Source of the DNA: Gaeumannomyces sp. JS-464
Lineage: Eukaryota; Ascomycota; Sordariomycetes; Magnaporthales; Magnaporthaceae
DNA: 64,000 bases
Assembly: GCA_002197995.1 (NCBI GenBank)
Contig: NGZR01000004.1
Location: forward strand, 2,542,001-2,606,000
Direction of reading: 5' to 3'
In this document: positions 22,181 through 34,398 of the stretch, in pieces
How positions within the stretch are numbered: position 1 is the first letter of the stretch
Layout: the number at the start of each line of letters is the position of its first letter
The notes under the pieces: model-generated
What the model was told of the DNA's origin: nothing
Database searches by the model: none
The model's input: only the letters and a program-made list of their open reading frames with translations
Made by a program: the position numbers and the translations under genes

Positions 22181-22625
22181 GTAGGCGCCCTGTCTCTCCG
22201 TCTGCTTGTCCCATCGTAGGTGTGCTCCGTGCTTTTTTTTTCTTGTGGCCGCCCAACCGCTGGGTCCTCCCTCCCATGGCCAAAGGCGACTGGAGACAGG
22301 CCGCTGCAGGACCCAGGCAGCGAGCCCAGCTGTTGCACCACAATGTTCCACATCATACAAAAGAAGAGGGCTCGCAAGTTATCCTCAGGTAAGGCCGTGT
22401 TTTTGTCACGTGGGAGACACAGGTTAGAATGCTGCCGCCAGCCGATCTGACGCAGAGAACCTTAAATGACGGTTGGCGGGCCTCCTTTTTTTTGTTCCCT
22501 CTGCTCCGTTTGCTTTCCCAACCGGGCGCGCCCCGGCAAATAGGAGAGGTTTCTCCGACACCTTCTGGCGCTGTCTAAGCCCACTGCTGTTGGCGCTGCC
22601 GCTGCCGCCGCTGCTACTGCCGCTC

Positions 22626-22659
22626 TTGTTGTTGTTGTTGTTGTTGTTGCTGCTGCTGC
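22626..22659. repeat. (TTG)8 plus CTG triplet repeat
   Basis: Eight tandem TTG units run into CTG units in non-coding DNA. Confidence 0.9.
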
Positions 22660-23557
22660 CGCGCGTCAAGGTCTCCCCGTATGTCCCTCCTTCGTTCTTG
22701 TTGTTTTTCCCCCATCCCTCCTTTTTCTTCCATGTCTCCCGTACCCTCTTGCCTCACTGATGTCCTCGAACGGCGCCGACGCCCGGGTGCAGGCGCCAGA
22801 CTAAAACGGGCTTCTGCTCCCGACTCTTTTTTAGGGGTGGGGTCCCCCCTGACGCCACGCCGCATTCCAGTCCCTCCCCGGCAGCCGCCGCCGTTGCCGC
22901 CGCCCGTTTGGTTGCGGGGACGAGCTTTTTTGCATACACCTGCGAAAGGAGGGGGAGGAAAAAAAAGCGTTGGGCCGACCTCCTTCGCATGCTTGCATCT
23001 CAGCCGGCTCCCGGGCCCGCCTCGCTTGCCTCCGAGAAAGTGTTGTGTGCATGCATGTGTGTGCGTGTGTGCTTGTGTGTGTGGTTTTCCCTCCCTTTCT
23101 GCTTGGTCTGTTTCTTGTCTCTCTTACTCCTAGTCTTCTCTTTCGTTCTCTCTTTTCTCATCTTCGTTTTCTTCTCTTGGTTTCCTCGTCCCTGCTCGTC
23201 CTCTTCTTCTTTTTCTTCTTGCTTATGGGCACATCACCTTGGATCTTTTCTCTCGCCCAACCTCTTCTCTTGTAGCTTATCGGTCCTTTCTCGACATCTT
23301 ATTCGGTCTTGATCTCCTTGTCTATCCGGCCTCAACCAGGAGCGGCCCTTTTCGAATCCTTTTGTGACGCTTGGCTGTCCATACAGCTTTATTCTTGATA
23401 GAGGTACGACCCCGAATCCTCCCGGCACTCAGTCTCACAAGAGAGTTGTCCCCTGACCTGACCTGCTTGTCTGTTAGCAGAAATAGAATCCGACGCCAGG
23501 CACTCACCAAAGCCCCTTTCCCTCACACTCACCAGAAACCGAGTGGACGACGGCAAC

Positions 23558-26500
23558 ATGGACCGGGGCCGAGGCAGCCAAGAACAAGCTGCAACTGCTG
23601 CGGCGACTCCGTTCCAGGGACTATGCCGAGACGTCACGGGCAAGCCCCAGGACCCGTCGACACTTCATCATCGTCCCCAGCACTATGGCCACGTGCCCAG
23701 GAGCGAGTACGGCCCCGGCGGCGTCTTCGGCATAAGCTCGAGCGCGTTCCCCCGCGTCAGCTCGGCGGCAGGCTTCCAAGCCTCGAACCTCTTCGGCCTG
23801 GACGGCCTCCAGCGTCGGACGCAAGGCTGGGGCAAGTGTTTCGATGGCTCTCGGTGGCCGGGCGACGCCTGGACCATCGGCAGCTCTACGTCTCTTAGAC
23901 AGTCGAGCGGCAGTGATGCTGGCGGTAGCGGCAGTGATTGTGTCTCTGACGGTCGCGTCGGCGCTGATAGCAAGCTGAAGACAGAGGGGGTTCACAAGCA
24001 GGCACACTTACACGGAAACACATCGACGACGTCCTCCCCGACCAAGAGCAAGACGAAGCAGACCCCAGCAGCGCCAGGACAGGACGGCAAGCCCTCAAGA
24101 GACAGCCTAAACGGAGGGGCAGACGCTGGAGGGGCATGGGACCACGTGCCGCCAGGTGCTCGGGCCATGGAGGGCGGGCGACCGGGGCCAGGCCGGTTTG
24201 ATAATGGACATACTTACACAGCAGAGGCTCTGGAAAGCTCTAACGTCCCTTCCTCGAAAGCTCAGAGCGATCAGAAAGTGCAGGAGCAACAGGCGGGGTT
24301 GCAGAGCCCTATATCTAGCCGCCCGCCCTCGCTCCCCTCGGCCAAACCCTACCACCACCCACACTCCTCCTCCGCACACAACGCGAACCAGCTTGATATT
24401 GCTTCGCCGTCTTCCTCTACGACGCGCAATAGCAGACGGTCTGGAGACTGTGCTTCCAAGTTCCCTGATCCGATATCTCCTTCTCGCAACTCGTCTATAC
24501 TGGCTCTTCGACCATCCGCGACAACTCCATCGTCGTCGAGCGTGAATAGCTGGCCTTCGCTGTCTCCAAACGCAGCATCTTTGCCTCGTCGAGCAGACGC
24601 TTCTCTTCCTCTTGATAATTCCCAAAATCGCCTTACAACCTCGCTGTACTCACAGAGGCTTCTCCCACTTCACCCCAAGAACGACGACAAGATGTCCTCC
24701 AACGATCACCTCCACGACGCCTTCAAGGCTCAGGGCGGCGCGCAGAAGCGCGACCAGCACGCCGAGCGTGACAAGTCGGTTGCCACTGGCGACGATGACC
24801 TCTACAATGCCAGCGACGATGAGACCAAGGACGCCTTCGGCTTTAAAGTCGAGCGTCGTCTCGCCCCCCAGATCGCGCGCAACTACCAGGGCGATTACTA
24901 TCTCGATCGCGGCAACGGTCGCTGCACCAAGCTCATCCCGGCCGACATGCTTCCGCCCTTGGTCGACGTCCCCGCCATCCAGATGTGCGCTCCCGGCATG
25001 ACGATGCTCCCCGTTCCCACTGCTGCTGGCCGCACCGGACGTTCCGTCTACCTCCAGCCTGTCGAGATGGCCAATCCCCTCACTGCTCCGACTGTAAGTG
25101 TCCCCATGTTTTCTTTTGTCTCTACATAGCCTATCGGCTCTGCCAGCCGGCGAGTAAATGCCTATCCCCCTACTTCACTGGATACAGAGGCTACTTGCCT
25201 TGGTATCCAGGCGAAAGCACTCTCTACCGCAGGAGACAGTGGCATGCCTACTCTCTACCCATTCTCTGTCGTTTTCTCTGCCCCTATCCATTACGGGTTT
25301 GACTATCTTTCTTCCTTTCCCTCCTCGTGGCCGCTCGACTACAAAACCATAAGATACAACACACATCACGAGAACGAAATTCTCCTAACTTGGCACCCGG
25401 CTCCCTTGTGGCAGGCTGACCCCGGTTCATCGTCCCTGGACCTTATCCGTGGCTCTCCAGACAATGTCCAGGTATAACTGCAGTTTCCTAGCCTTTTCTT
25501 GTTTTGCCCACTGCCCCTTTTTTACCTTTTTGCCCTACAAACGCACTTCGAAGCTTGGAATGCCACTAGCGCGATTTCTTTCCCTTGCCTAAGTGTTTTG
25601 GCTTCCTTGGCAAACTCCTTGGTTCTCCCTTTTCTAGAGATATAGTCTACTGCCCAAGCATCCAGCAGGTCGACTGTTCTTAGCCCATAAAGGGCTAAGA
25701 AGCTCGATTCTGTTTTGTTTGCTCGGAAGAAGAAAAAGCACCCGAGACCTTAAAGACACAGCAGACTAACCCAGGAAACCAAACCTAGTCTCGCATCGAT
25801 ACGATTGTCGCCAACCAGCCCACGGCCGCCCCCCAGAAGCGGCTCAAGGTCTACTGCGACAAGTGGGTGCACGAGGGAATCTGCGCCTTCACCCAGCAGG
25901 GCTGCAAGTACAAGCACGAGATGCCGTACGACAAGGCCACGCAGCTGTCCCTGGGCCTCTTCCACGGCTTCCCTCCCTGGTGGCGGCGCCACCAGGCCGA
26001 GCTGCAGCGCACCCGCGAGTACGAGGCGCAGGGTGCCGCCATCATGAGCGTCCCTGCCGGCGAGCAGGCGCTCGCGATCGGCAGCCGCGCCCTCGGCGCC
26101 ATCGGCGACGCCATGCCGCCGCCGTCCTCGGGCCTCCACGGAGGCCACTACGGCCAGATGCCGGCCATGGCTGCTGAGCGCCAGCAGCTAGTCCGCGAGC
26201 TCCCCTGGCGCCGCCAGGTGGACGCTTCCGGACAGGGAGCGCCGGCCCGGGACTCGCGCCCCCAGGCCGTCGTCTCGGACGTCACCAACGAGGGATACAA
26301 GCTGCAGGGCCAGGGAGCCCAGCAGAGCGGCCGCAGCGCCGGCTTCTCGGGCCTCCAGGGACCCGCCCGTAAGTTCTACTACTGGTGACCCTTCGGGGAC
26401 GCTTGCTTCGGGCCAGATATCTTCCTTTTGAGATGCCCTGGAATGTAGAATAACTTTATATCATTATTATAAACCAGAATACAACATTGGTGGCCGTGGC

Positions 26501-26740
26501 AACGGCGGCCCCGGCGCCCACTGGGGCGCCGTCGGCACGCCCGTCCCCGCCCCCGTCGACGTGACCTCTGATGTGCGCGCTCGGAACGAGCAGACGCCCG
26601 ACCGTCGCGGTGGCAACCGCTTTGCCACCTCCAACATGTTCGGCGCGCTGCAGTCGTCGCCCGAGTCCTCGGGCAGCACCGACTCCAGCCGCGGCTTCGG
26701 CAGCGGCGCCAAGCTGACCAACCCGGCCGATGACCTGTAG
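23558..26740 (+). CDS. CCCH-type zinc-finger protein
   Basis: Four exons: 23558 (or 24692)-25093, 25415-25471, 25789-26368 and 26478-26740. Introns are 321, 317 and 109 nt, with GTAAGT, GTATAA and GTAAGT donors. Phases agree at every join. The finger is in exon 3: VYCDKWVHEGICAFTQQGCKYKHEMP, a C-x8-C-x6-C-x3-H motif, as in RNA-binding CCCH proteins. The C-terminal half is Gly/Ala/Gln-rich, and the last exon ends SSRGFGSGAKLTNPADDL. Two starts are possible. The ATG at 23558 gives 811 residues with a Ser/Pro-rich N-terminus. The ATG at 24692 (MSSNDHLHDAF) gives 433 residues and begins with denser, more conserved-looking sequence. I favour the shorter form. Role is probably RNA binding or processing; target unknown. 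Confidence 0.8.
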
Positions 26741-28749
26741 ACCCCTCCGCCGCGCTCCGCCTCTTTCCATCAAGTGCTCGTCCAGATATAGAACAAGAAA
26801 ATTCTAGAAAACAATACAAAAAAAAGTTGAAAACCACTGAAAAAAAGAACATATATGGAGCGGCCTGCGGCAGCAGCTCCAAGCCCAGCAAAAAGCATTC
26901 CTTGGAAGGTGGGTCCTCGGCTTGAACGGCACATGCCCTTCGCCGCTAACATGAGAGACGGCAGGCAGATAAAGTGACACCCTCCTCTCCTATCGTGGCA
27001 GTATGCCAAAAATGTTCTCCTCGTGTCGGCACGAGAGCCGGGATCACGACCGAACTGCTCAAGCCCTTGGCGAAATCTTGATGCTTACTTGACCCATCTC
27101 TACTTCCTTTGGCGTTTGACTTATTCTACCAAGGCCCCCTACCTCCCTCGCGTCTCTTCTTTGGCGTTTGCGTGACCTCCTTCCCCTCCCAGTCTATCTA
27201 TGGATATACAGGACCGGCTTTCATTGGGCTAGTTATCAGGGTACGTTTCTAGAGGCTGTGCAGGTTTCCTGCGGGACTGGCAGGGAAGATACTTGCATTA
27301 AGGGTGGACAGAGGGCAGAAGAGCGATGGAGGAGGCTGGCTGTTCTTTTCTCTTTCTTTTTTTCTTCATGTTCTCATCTATGTCAAGGGCATCGTTCGGA
27401 TGACTATAGACAGACCTTGATCGGGCAGAGATCCCTTTTTCTGCTATAGGCACGCAAAACTCTCCACTTCGCGCCTGTGCGCCACCAGTGCTGTCCGATT
27501 CCGCCGCGAGTGAGGCTACTCACAGTGAGGTCGCCAGGACTCCGATCCCAGACACTCTACTCTTCACAAACCCCAAGTCTCGCGGGCCAAGCGCCGAAGG
27601 TGAGAATGGGATTCATTCTTCCAGCTCCTGTTCCGAAATGTGTCTGTCTTCTCAAGTTGCAATGGCGGGCAACCTAGCAACGGCGAAAATGTGCCAAGGG
27701 CTATGCCGCCAGGACTATGTCTCTAGGCGAGTTGACTATGGATGCAGCTATCAAATTACATCACTCAAGGCATGAATTACAACCACGAGCCCAGCCAAAT
27801 TCACTGACACCGAACTGCGTGGGCGCCGCTGGTGTCGAGATACATGCCCAGCCTCTCGGAATCAGGAGTGTGTGATGGAACTGTCAAAAGGCTGAAACCA
27901 GCATTAGGGATTTATATCGAGGTTTCAAATAAGACTCTATTGTTAGCTGAGGCTGGTGGCTTGGAATGTGCCTGTAATCCAATAACTGAGATATGAACCT
28001 TCGCAACGCGCAAGCCACATGTGTCGCTGTGGCTGATTGTCCAGCAGAGTCCGGGTGCGTGTGGCTGCCTGACCGGCAAGCGACCGAGTCAGTTGGAACC
28101 CCCAGCAGTTTATGTTGCACCCCGTTGCTTGGTTTACTAAGATTTGCCGCATGTGTCTTTACTATTTTCTTCTCCATCTTTTTTTTTTTTTCTTTTTTTT
28201 TCCCCTGTATCTCTGGCCTATTTTCCTTCCTTTCCCCTCTATTTCCTTTCCTGTCATTTTCGCGGATCCTCTGTCGTGACAAGCATTCGGGAAGTGGGTG
28301 CGCCAATCATGAATCATTGGGGGCGCCAATTAGCATGGTCGCTGGACAGCCCCGGAAAGGCGGGGATTTTCGAGCATGGCTGGTTGGTTGGTGGGGGAAG
28401 GCGCGCGCAGGGAAGCGTGCTGTGTTTGTCGACCGTTGGCGACCACAGCGTGCCGCTGCCTGCACAGCTGTGAGTTGAGCTCGGCTGCCTTGCACAGCAC
28501 CCAAAACGAGCACTGGTAATCGGAGACCAGGACCCAAATGAATAAGTCTGTCCTCCTGATGCGGCAATAGGAAACCAGGCCAGCACACAGAGGGACGCTT
28601 CGACGAGCATGCGGGCAATTCCGTCATAGAGCCGCACTGCTGCCGCCGACGAGCTCACGAGGCTCGCGCCCCTCCAAACCACAGCTTCCCACATCCTCCC
28701 GTCCAGCCCGACCGACGACCCGCGCGAATAGGCAGAGCTGTCGCCCGCC
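26741..28749. other. Intergenic region, no supported gene
   Basis: 2.0 kb lie between two plus-strand genes. It holds T-rich tracts (27349-27366; 28175-28205) and short frames without domain character. The 3' UTR of the CCCH gene and the promoter of CSN3 should lie here. A leader of pyrimidine character precedes the CSN3 start. Confidence 0.6.
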
Positions 28750-30408
28750 ATGGATCACTGCGCCTCGGTGCTGCTGGCGTTCCCCCCAGAGGACGCCCTG
28801 GCCGACCATGCAGCCTACAACAAGGCCGCAAAGGCCCATATCACCAAGATAAACCAGCTGTTCAAGGACCAGGCCCCTGCCATCGCCGCAAACGCCCCGA
28901 GTCTGCTCGATGTGCGCGCCCTCTTCCTGACCTTCGCATCACGCCTTGTGCTGACCTCGTCCGCGATCCGCTAGTGTCTCAATCCACAAGTCCACTCAAT
29001 ATCCTACCTCGCCATCCTCGACATCCTCCTGCCTATGTCCACAGACCCGAGGCAGTACCAGTACCAGTACGACGAAGGCCTGGCCGAGCGCATAATCTTG
29101 TTCTTCCGCCGCTTCGACCCAATTCAGATCCGCTACTATGGCGTGCCTTTCACGAACCTGTTTACCACCGTTAGCAGCGGTCAGATAATGCCGGTACGAG
29201 CCGATCACTGCCGCGGGGGAGAGAACGAGGCGAGGCATGCATAAAGAAGCTGATCAGAGACTGACTGAGCGCTGCCTCTTCCCCAGGCTTCAGTTGCCAT
29301 CCCGCTCCTCGCGGATGCTCTATTAAGAGTTGACACTTCGGGCTCGGTGCTCACGTCGAACCATCTGATGTTGATGAGGCTGGCCTACTTTAGCGAGGTC
29401 ATAGAGCCCACCCTCGCCGTCACCGACAAGAGCATAATCTACTACCCGAACATGGTCAACCAGCCGGACCCACGCACCATCATGCTCTGCGATCCGAAAC
29501 TGCCCCCTTCGTCCTACGTCACCAAGGATACGGGCCTGACGACACGCCTGACGCCGCTGCAGGTCATCGAGTACGACTGGCTCGTGGGGCTGGCCAAGTG
29601 CTCGCGGCGCGACTGGCGCGGCGCGAGGGAGGCCTTTGGCCGCGCCGCCTCGCACCCCTGCCGCGACGGCGGCCTCAGCCGCGCCATGGTCGAGGCGTTC
29701 AAGAAGTGGGTGCTCGTCAGCCTGCTGGACGAGGGCCGCGTATCGGGTCCCGCGCCACCCCATGCCAGCGATCGCATGGCCAAGGCCTACGCGGTCCTGG
29801 CCCGCCCCTACGTCCACATCGGCGAGGAGTTCCTCGGGTCGACCAACGGCGCCGCGCTCCGGCGCTGCGCCGAGGCGTCGCAGGCCCAGTTCGTCGAGGA
29901 CGGCAACGAGGGCCTCGTGCGCGAGGTGCTCGAGGCCCACCAGAGGTGGCAGGTCGCCAGGCTGCGCGACGTCTACGCCAGGATCTCGCTGTCGGAGGTG
30001 CGCGAGCGGACCAAGAGCGCCGTTACGGGCGAGCCGGCCGCGAGCGACGCGGAGATGGCGGCCCTGATCGAGGGCATGGTCGCCTCGGGCATGCTGCGGG
30101 CCGTCATCGAGCCGCCGGTCTCGGGCGGGGACGGCGGCGGCGGCGTCCCGTGTCTCGTGTTCCTGAACGGCGACGAGGGCAGAACCGAGAACGAGCTGGC
30201 CCACCAGATCACAGGTGCGGCCGGACGCATCAACCAGCTCGCCTCCGAGTACAGGGCAACCAGGGAGAGACTGGCCACCAGCAAGGAGTTCATCCGGCTG
30301 GCGATCAAGGACCAGAAGCGTGACAAGGAGACCAAGGACGCCGGTTTCGACTTCAACGCCATGGAAGACGAGGATATCATGTCGGAGATGGCCCCTGGTG
30401 CCCTCTGA
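28750..30408 (+). CDS. csn3: COP9 signalosome subunit 3 (PCI domain)
   Basis: Exons 28750-28911, 28975-29193 and 29287-30408; introns of 63 nt (GTGCGC..TAG) and 93 nt (GTACGA..CAG), both phase 0. The joined protein is 500 residues, typical for fungal CSN3. The N-terminus MDHCASVLLAFPP and the block VHSISYLAILDILLP, then FFRRFDPIQIRYYG, match the helical-repeat half of CSN3. The second half carries the PCI region: LDEGRVSGPAPPHAS, SLSEVRERTKSAV (winged-helix part), then a C-terminal coiled tail FDFNAMEDEDIMSEMAPGAL. CSN3 is a scaffold subunit of the nuclear complex that removes NEDD8 from cullin-RING ligases; in filamentous fungi the complex affects development and light response. No frame break. 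The gene is tail-to-tail with RPA1. Confidence 0.85.
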
Positions 30409-31229
30409 TGGAGAAGCCTCTCTCGATGACCCGCTGCAGACACCTAAAAGCGCCGAAGGTGCGCCAGCTAGAGCACGTAGAACCTAACTAGACGTCCTGA
30501 CTGTCAGGGAGGGGTTTGAGCAACTGTAGAAAAGGTGACAACAACAGTCCCTGAAAGCCAGGGAATTCTAGCTCGTTGGAGGTGGAGGGACGCATCCAGG
30601 CGTCCAGTCAGACGGACATCCTTAATTATGCCCGCCTCTTAAATTCATGCCGGGAAGATGTGGCGTCTGTAGAAGTGATATCTTGCTTTTCTTTTTCTTC
30701 TTTTTTTTCTTCGTTGATACAGGGCGAAGCGATACATTCATTCTCGGAGCAGGTTGAGGTCGATATCATTAGACTTTGGAGCTCAAGAGGGCAGGGATGC
30801 ATACGCTGCCTGGCCATGATTTTTATCATATGCGTACCGCCTCCAATCTCATCGACATGAAGCCCTCACGGTTTAATGGTTTCCCTTGATGCTGGTCATA
30901 GCTGTCTGACTCTTATTTATCCCATGTCCGATATCCTCGACAGGATTCCTAACCTACGGCGAGAGCGGCATTCAAGGTTGTTCATTCATGATTCAGCCAC
31001 CTTTTCTTTCTCCCCCGAGAACTTGGCCCATCTACATATTAGTACCATTATGGCGACCATAAAGCAGCCTGCCCACGTCAATCTCACTGGCTGGCGGACT
31101 GGCAAGTCGACAGGACAATCCCGTAAAGCCCATCAAAAACTAGCGGCATACAAAGAAGATCCTGGCAGCCGACCCTGGCCCATATCCCTACAACGACGGA
31201 TGGATACATGCGTCAGGCAGCCGGCAGCC
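30409..31229. other. Tail-to-tail spacer between CSN3 and RPA1
   Basis: 821 bp of AT-richer sequence with a T-rich tract at 30692-30718. No gene is recognised; it should hold both 3' UTRs. Confidence 0.6.
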
Positions 31230-33412
31230 TCAAAATTCGAATTGCTTCATCATTTCCGTAAGCCTGGCGGCCTCTCCCTTCCAATCCATGGGGCTGGCGC
31301 TCATGACCTGGTAACGCACCCTGTTGGAAGCACGTCGAATATTTGTTAGCAAACACCTCTCTCCTGTTGGTCGGTGGCGACTCAAAACACAACAGGGACT
31401 CACCGTTGCATCTCGCCAAAATTGTCCATCTTTGCCCGACACCTGAAGCTCAGCTTTCGGCAGTTGGCAGACTCGAACGCTCGCGTAAAGCGCTCCTCGT
31501 CCTCCTCCTTCAATGCCATTAGCTCGTCTGCCGACTGGCCCATGATGATGCGTCCAACCTCGTCGAAACAGCTGACCCACAGCTGCCCCGTATGGTCGTT
31601 GACGTTGACGCTCCTATTGTTGTTATTGTGTGCGTCAGCGGACAGTAACGGTGCCGGGCTACGCTCGTCGGCATCGCGGGACAACTTACATGATATACCG
31701 GTACTCGGGGCGTGGGTGGCTGACCTGGCACTTTTCGCAGCGCCAGACATCGCCCTCTTCCACAACCTTCCTGGTGCAGTTCTGGCTCATGCAAGCCGGG
31801 TAGCAAAAATTCTCCTGGCGGATGAAAACGATGGTAGCCTTGATGTTGAAGTAGGCGGGATCGCCTTCCATGCCCAGGCCCTCATCCTTGACCTGCGACA
31901 CAGTCTTGAGCTGGTCCTGGCGACCTGTGGCGGCGCCCAAGCCGCCCATCGCGCTGTGCGTGGCAAAGTTGTTGGACCTGCCGGCCGAGTCGTACCAGCC
32001 CTTGAGCCGGTGCGCCTCGGGGATATCCGGGTCCAGAGTCATGGTACCCGAGGACAGCAACGAGAGGGAGCGGCCGCCAAAGTCGCCGACCTTGGCGCCC
32101 TTGAAGGCGATGACGGACTCTGGTTTAGCATCGAAGCTCTGCGCCGTCTTGCCCCAGATGGTCATGCGGACCGAGAAGCCCGAGTCGTCAACGAGGGTCA
32201 GCTCGCGCTTATCAAAAAACTTGCCGCTATTCTTGGATGTGATCTGCGTGACGTCGGCGGCCTCTTTGAGCACACCAATAACATCAACCGTCGCGTCCTT
32301 CTCGACCTCCTGCAGCTCCTGGATGTTGCAGAAGTTGAAGCGGACCTGGGGCACGTTGGACTGATCCTCAGCCTTCTCGATAAGGGTTCCATCCTCGAAA
32401 GTCATCTCGTAGTCGTTTGGCAGGTTCGTGAATTGCTTCTTGGCCATCTGGACCCGACAAGGGCTCGAGATGTAGTAGACCTGGTTCTCCTGCAGCATAT
32501 CGTAGAACTTGTCGCACTCGTTGTTGAAAGCGGTCGCCTTGATCTCGCCCGTCTCGTCTAGCAGGTTGACGCTGAACAGCTTGCCCTCGCCGCTCGGCTT
32601 GTGCCACGTCCTGATGTCCGACTTGCTCGTGACGCGGGCCTTGATCGTCCACTTATGCTGGTAGGGAGAGAGCGACTCTATGGGGTAGACGACAGCGTTG
32701 GGGTTGCTAGCCGGGCCGCTGCGACCACCACCTCCGCCGCCTCCGCCGGCTGCCCCGCCTGCCCCGCCGCCGGCTGCCCGTGATGGCATCTGGTTGCGTG
32801 CTTGGGGCTTGGGCTCGGGCTCCATTTCAGGTTCAGGCTTGGCGCCGTAGAAGCCCGTCCCCCGATGGTAGTACTGGTAGCTGGCTCCCCCTTGGCCTCG
32901 ATGCTCGTGGGTTCGCCGAGCTTCTCGTAGATACCGAGGGACTCGATGACCTCGAGATCAAGCAGCACAAGGATGCTTCTACCCTTGAGCTGACTAGCCG
33001 AATAAGACCGCACACGCACGATGCTGCCCTTGAAGAGGAGATTGTCATGGATGATGTGGTTCGCCTGGGTGGACAGCATGCACTGGATATAGTTGTCCAT
33101 GTCGCTGAGGACTACGCGGTACCGCTCGGGAGAGGGGGCGTCCGGGTTCGCCTGCTTGTTCTCGAGGAGCTTGATCTGAAGACATTGGAGGACAGGCACC
33201 GGGAAACGCTCATTGGCTTCATCGGGATCGGTGAAGATGGCACTGAAGGGTTCGCCATTTAGTAGATGAGTCGGCCACGGTGGACAAGGCGAGTCGTGAG
33301 AGGCAGCGGCCAGCAACGCAGAGGAAAGAGAGGCGACTTGGCGAGAGGAGGAAGGGGAAGAAACTCACTGAATGGCGCCCCGCGTTATCTGGCGGCGGGC
33401 TTCGTCGGCCAT
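31230..33412 (-). CDS. rfa1: Replication protein A 70 kDa DNA-binding subunit, with a one-base frame break
   Basis: Minus-strand exons 33412-33369, 33242-31690, 31613-31404 and 31320-31230. Introns are 126, 76 and 83 nt (GTGAGT, GTAAGT and GTGAGT donors). The joined length is about 632 residues. The start MADEARRQITRGAIHAIF and FPVPVLQCLQIK define the N-terminal OB fold. DBD-A and DBD-B follow (KWTIKARVTSKSDIRTW; FFDKRELTLVDDSGFSVRMTIWG). DBD-C contains the zinc site CYPACMSQNC..WRCEKCQ and VNVNDHTGQLWVSCFDE. The end VRYQVMSASPMDWKGE is typical. It is the large subunit of the nuclear single-strand DNA-binding complex used in replication, repair and recombination. One G is missing from a five-base run (plus strand C5, 32887-32891). 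Restoring it joins SIEAKGG to ASYQYYHRGTGFYGAKPEPEM. As RPA1 is essential, the break is probably a sequence error. Confidence 0.92.
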
Positions 33413-34398
33413 TTTGCTCGGAAGGAAATACAGGCTAGGGGCGACCAGGAGATCGGAGACAGAATATAACTTTGGTTGTCGTGTTGGACGGCTTGCGACA
33501 CCGAATATGGGAGTGATCTCGTCGGGGCGAAATTCCGGATGCGATGAGGTTGGAAGAGACGCGTCGTAAAACCGCGTCACTTACCGACTAATTAACGAGC
33601 GGGGTTCTGTCGCCCCAGCTGTTGCTGCCTGCCATGATTATGTAATGCGTTTTGCGTCCAGGGAGTTGCTGGCTCTCCCGCCTGGCCAGAGACGCAGGGA
33701 GGTTTCCAGACTCTGCACAGGTTCCATGGAATATCATTCTATCATTTCAATATCCCTACAAGACTCACTTTCTGCCAACGGCCAGGCCTACTGAGGATAC
33801 TAGCCAGGTGCCGGTTGTGGGCTGTTCAACATCGCCTGAGGATAGCTGCAGATGGATGACTGGCTCACTGCTCCTGGCATAAAGTCATGATCCCCAGACA
33901 GTCCACGACGATAATGATGCTACCCGTACCGATGAGAAAAAAAAAACATTTGAGTTCGTGATACTAAAAATGAAGGCTAGACAGCGACAAGCGTGACCTG
34001 TCCCATCAGCGAGCTAGCGCAGGGAAGCTCCCACCCCACCTGGCGTCACAAGGCGGGGTACGTCACCAAGGGGCGCAGGGAGAATGGCTCCACCCTGTCC
34101 AGAGCTGCAGCTCTCGTCATTCGAGACCGTACCATGGATGGACAAAGGGGAACCTACATATCCGTATCTTTGGAACCTGGCCGTATCCAAATAGAGGACT
34201 CGTACAAATACGTTTAGTCCTAGGCTCGTCTTGAAGTTCTCGACCTGGATATTTGTCTCCTCGTCTACCCACCTTGCCAGACACCGAGCTATCCCAGTTT
34301 AGCTGTCCAAAAGCACCAATTATTGTCGACGTGCTTTGATTCGTCAACAGCTCAGGAGACTTCGACGATAGTACATCTGAGCGAGACATACCGTCACA
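33413..34398. other. Divergent intergenic region between RPA1 and the dienelactone hydrolase
   Basis: 986 bp contain the RPA1 promoter on the left and the hydrolase promoter on the right. Apart from the MCB elements listed separately, only short non-coding frames and an A-rich tract near 33940 are seen. Confidence 0.6.
33559..33577. promoter_or_regulatory. MluI cell-cycle box (ACGCGT) and half-site upstream of RPA1
   Basis: ACGCGT lies at 33559-33564, with a further CGCGT core at 33573-33577. They are about 150 bp upstream of the RPA1 start codon. In yeasts, ACGCGT is bound by the MBF complex and drives G1/S transcription of replication genes, RPA subunits included. The position and the target gene make a functional site likely, but this is inferred. 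Confidence 0.6.

Larger units (their letters stand above)
21508..23557. other. Intergenic region with pyrimidine-rich leader and simple repeats
   Basis: About 2 kb precede the CCCH gene. It contains T-rich tracts near 21787-21960, six TGCC units at 22157-22180, TTG/CTG triplets at 22626-22659, a GT-rich stretch at 23046-23086, and a strongly pyrimidine-rich zone at about 23088-23270. The latter is typical of fungal promoters or 5' leaders. No gene is supported. Confidence 0.6.

Noticed and set aside
29323..30204. Long open frame on the minus strand, opposite CSN3
   Set aside because: It is an antisense shadow of a clear CSN3 exon; the composition is Arg/Ala/Leu-rich with no domain.
31374..32561. 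395-codon plus-strand frame across RPA1
   Set aside because: It is antisense to conserved OB folds and has no recognisable protein features.
31230..33412. RPA1 and the other broken genes as pseudogenes
   Set aside because: Each has one or a few single-base breaks, with intact splice sites and preserved motifs before and after. Several are essential single-copy genes, so consensus error is more likely.
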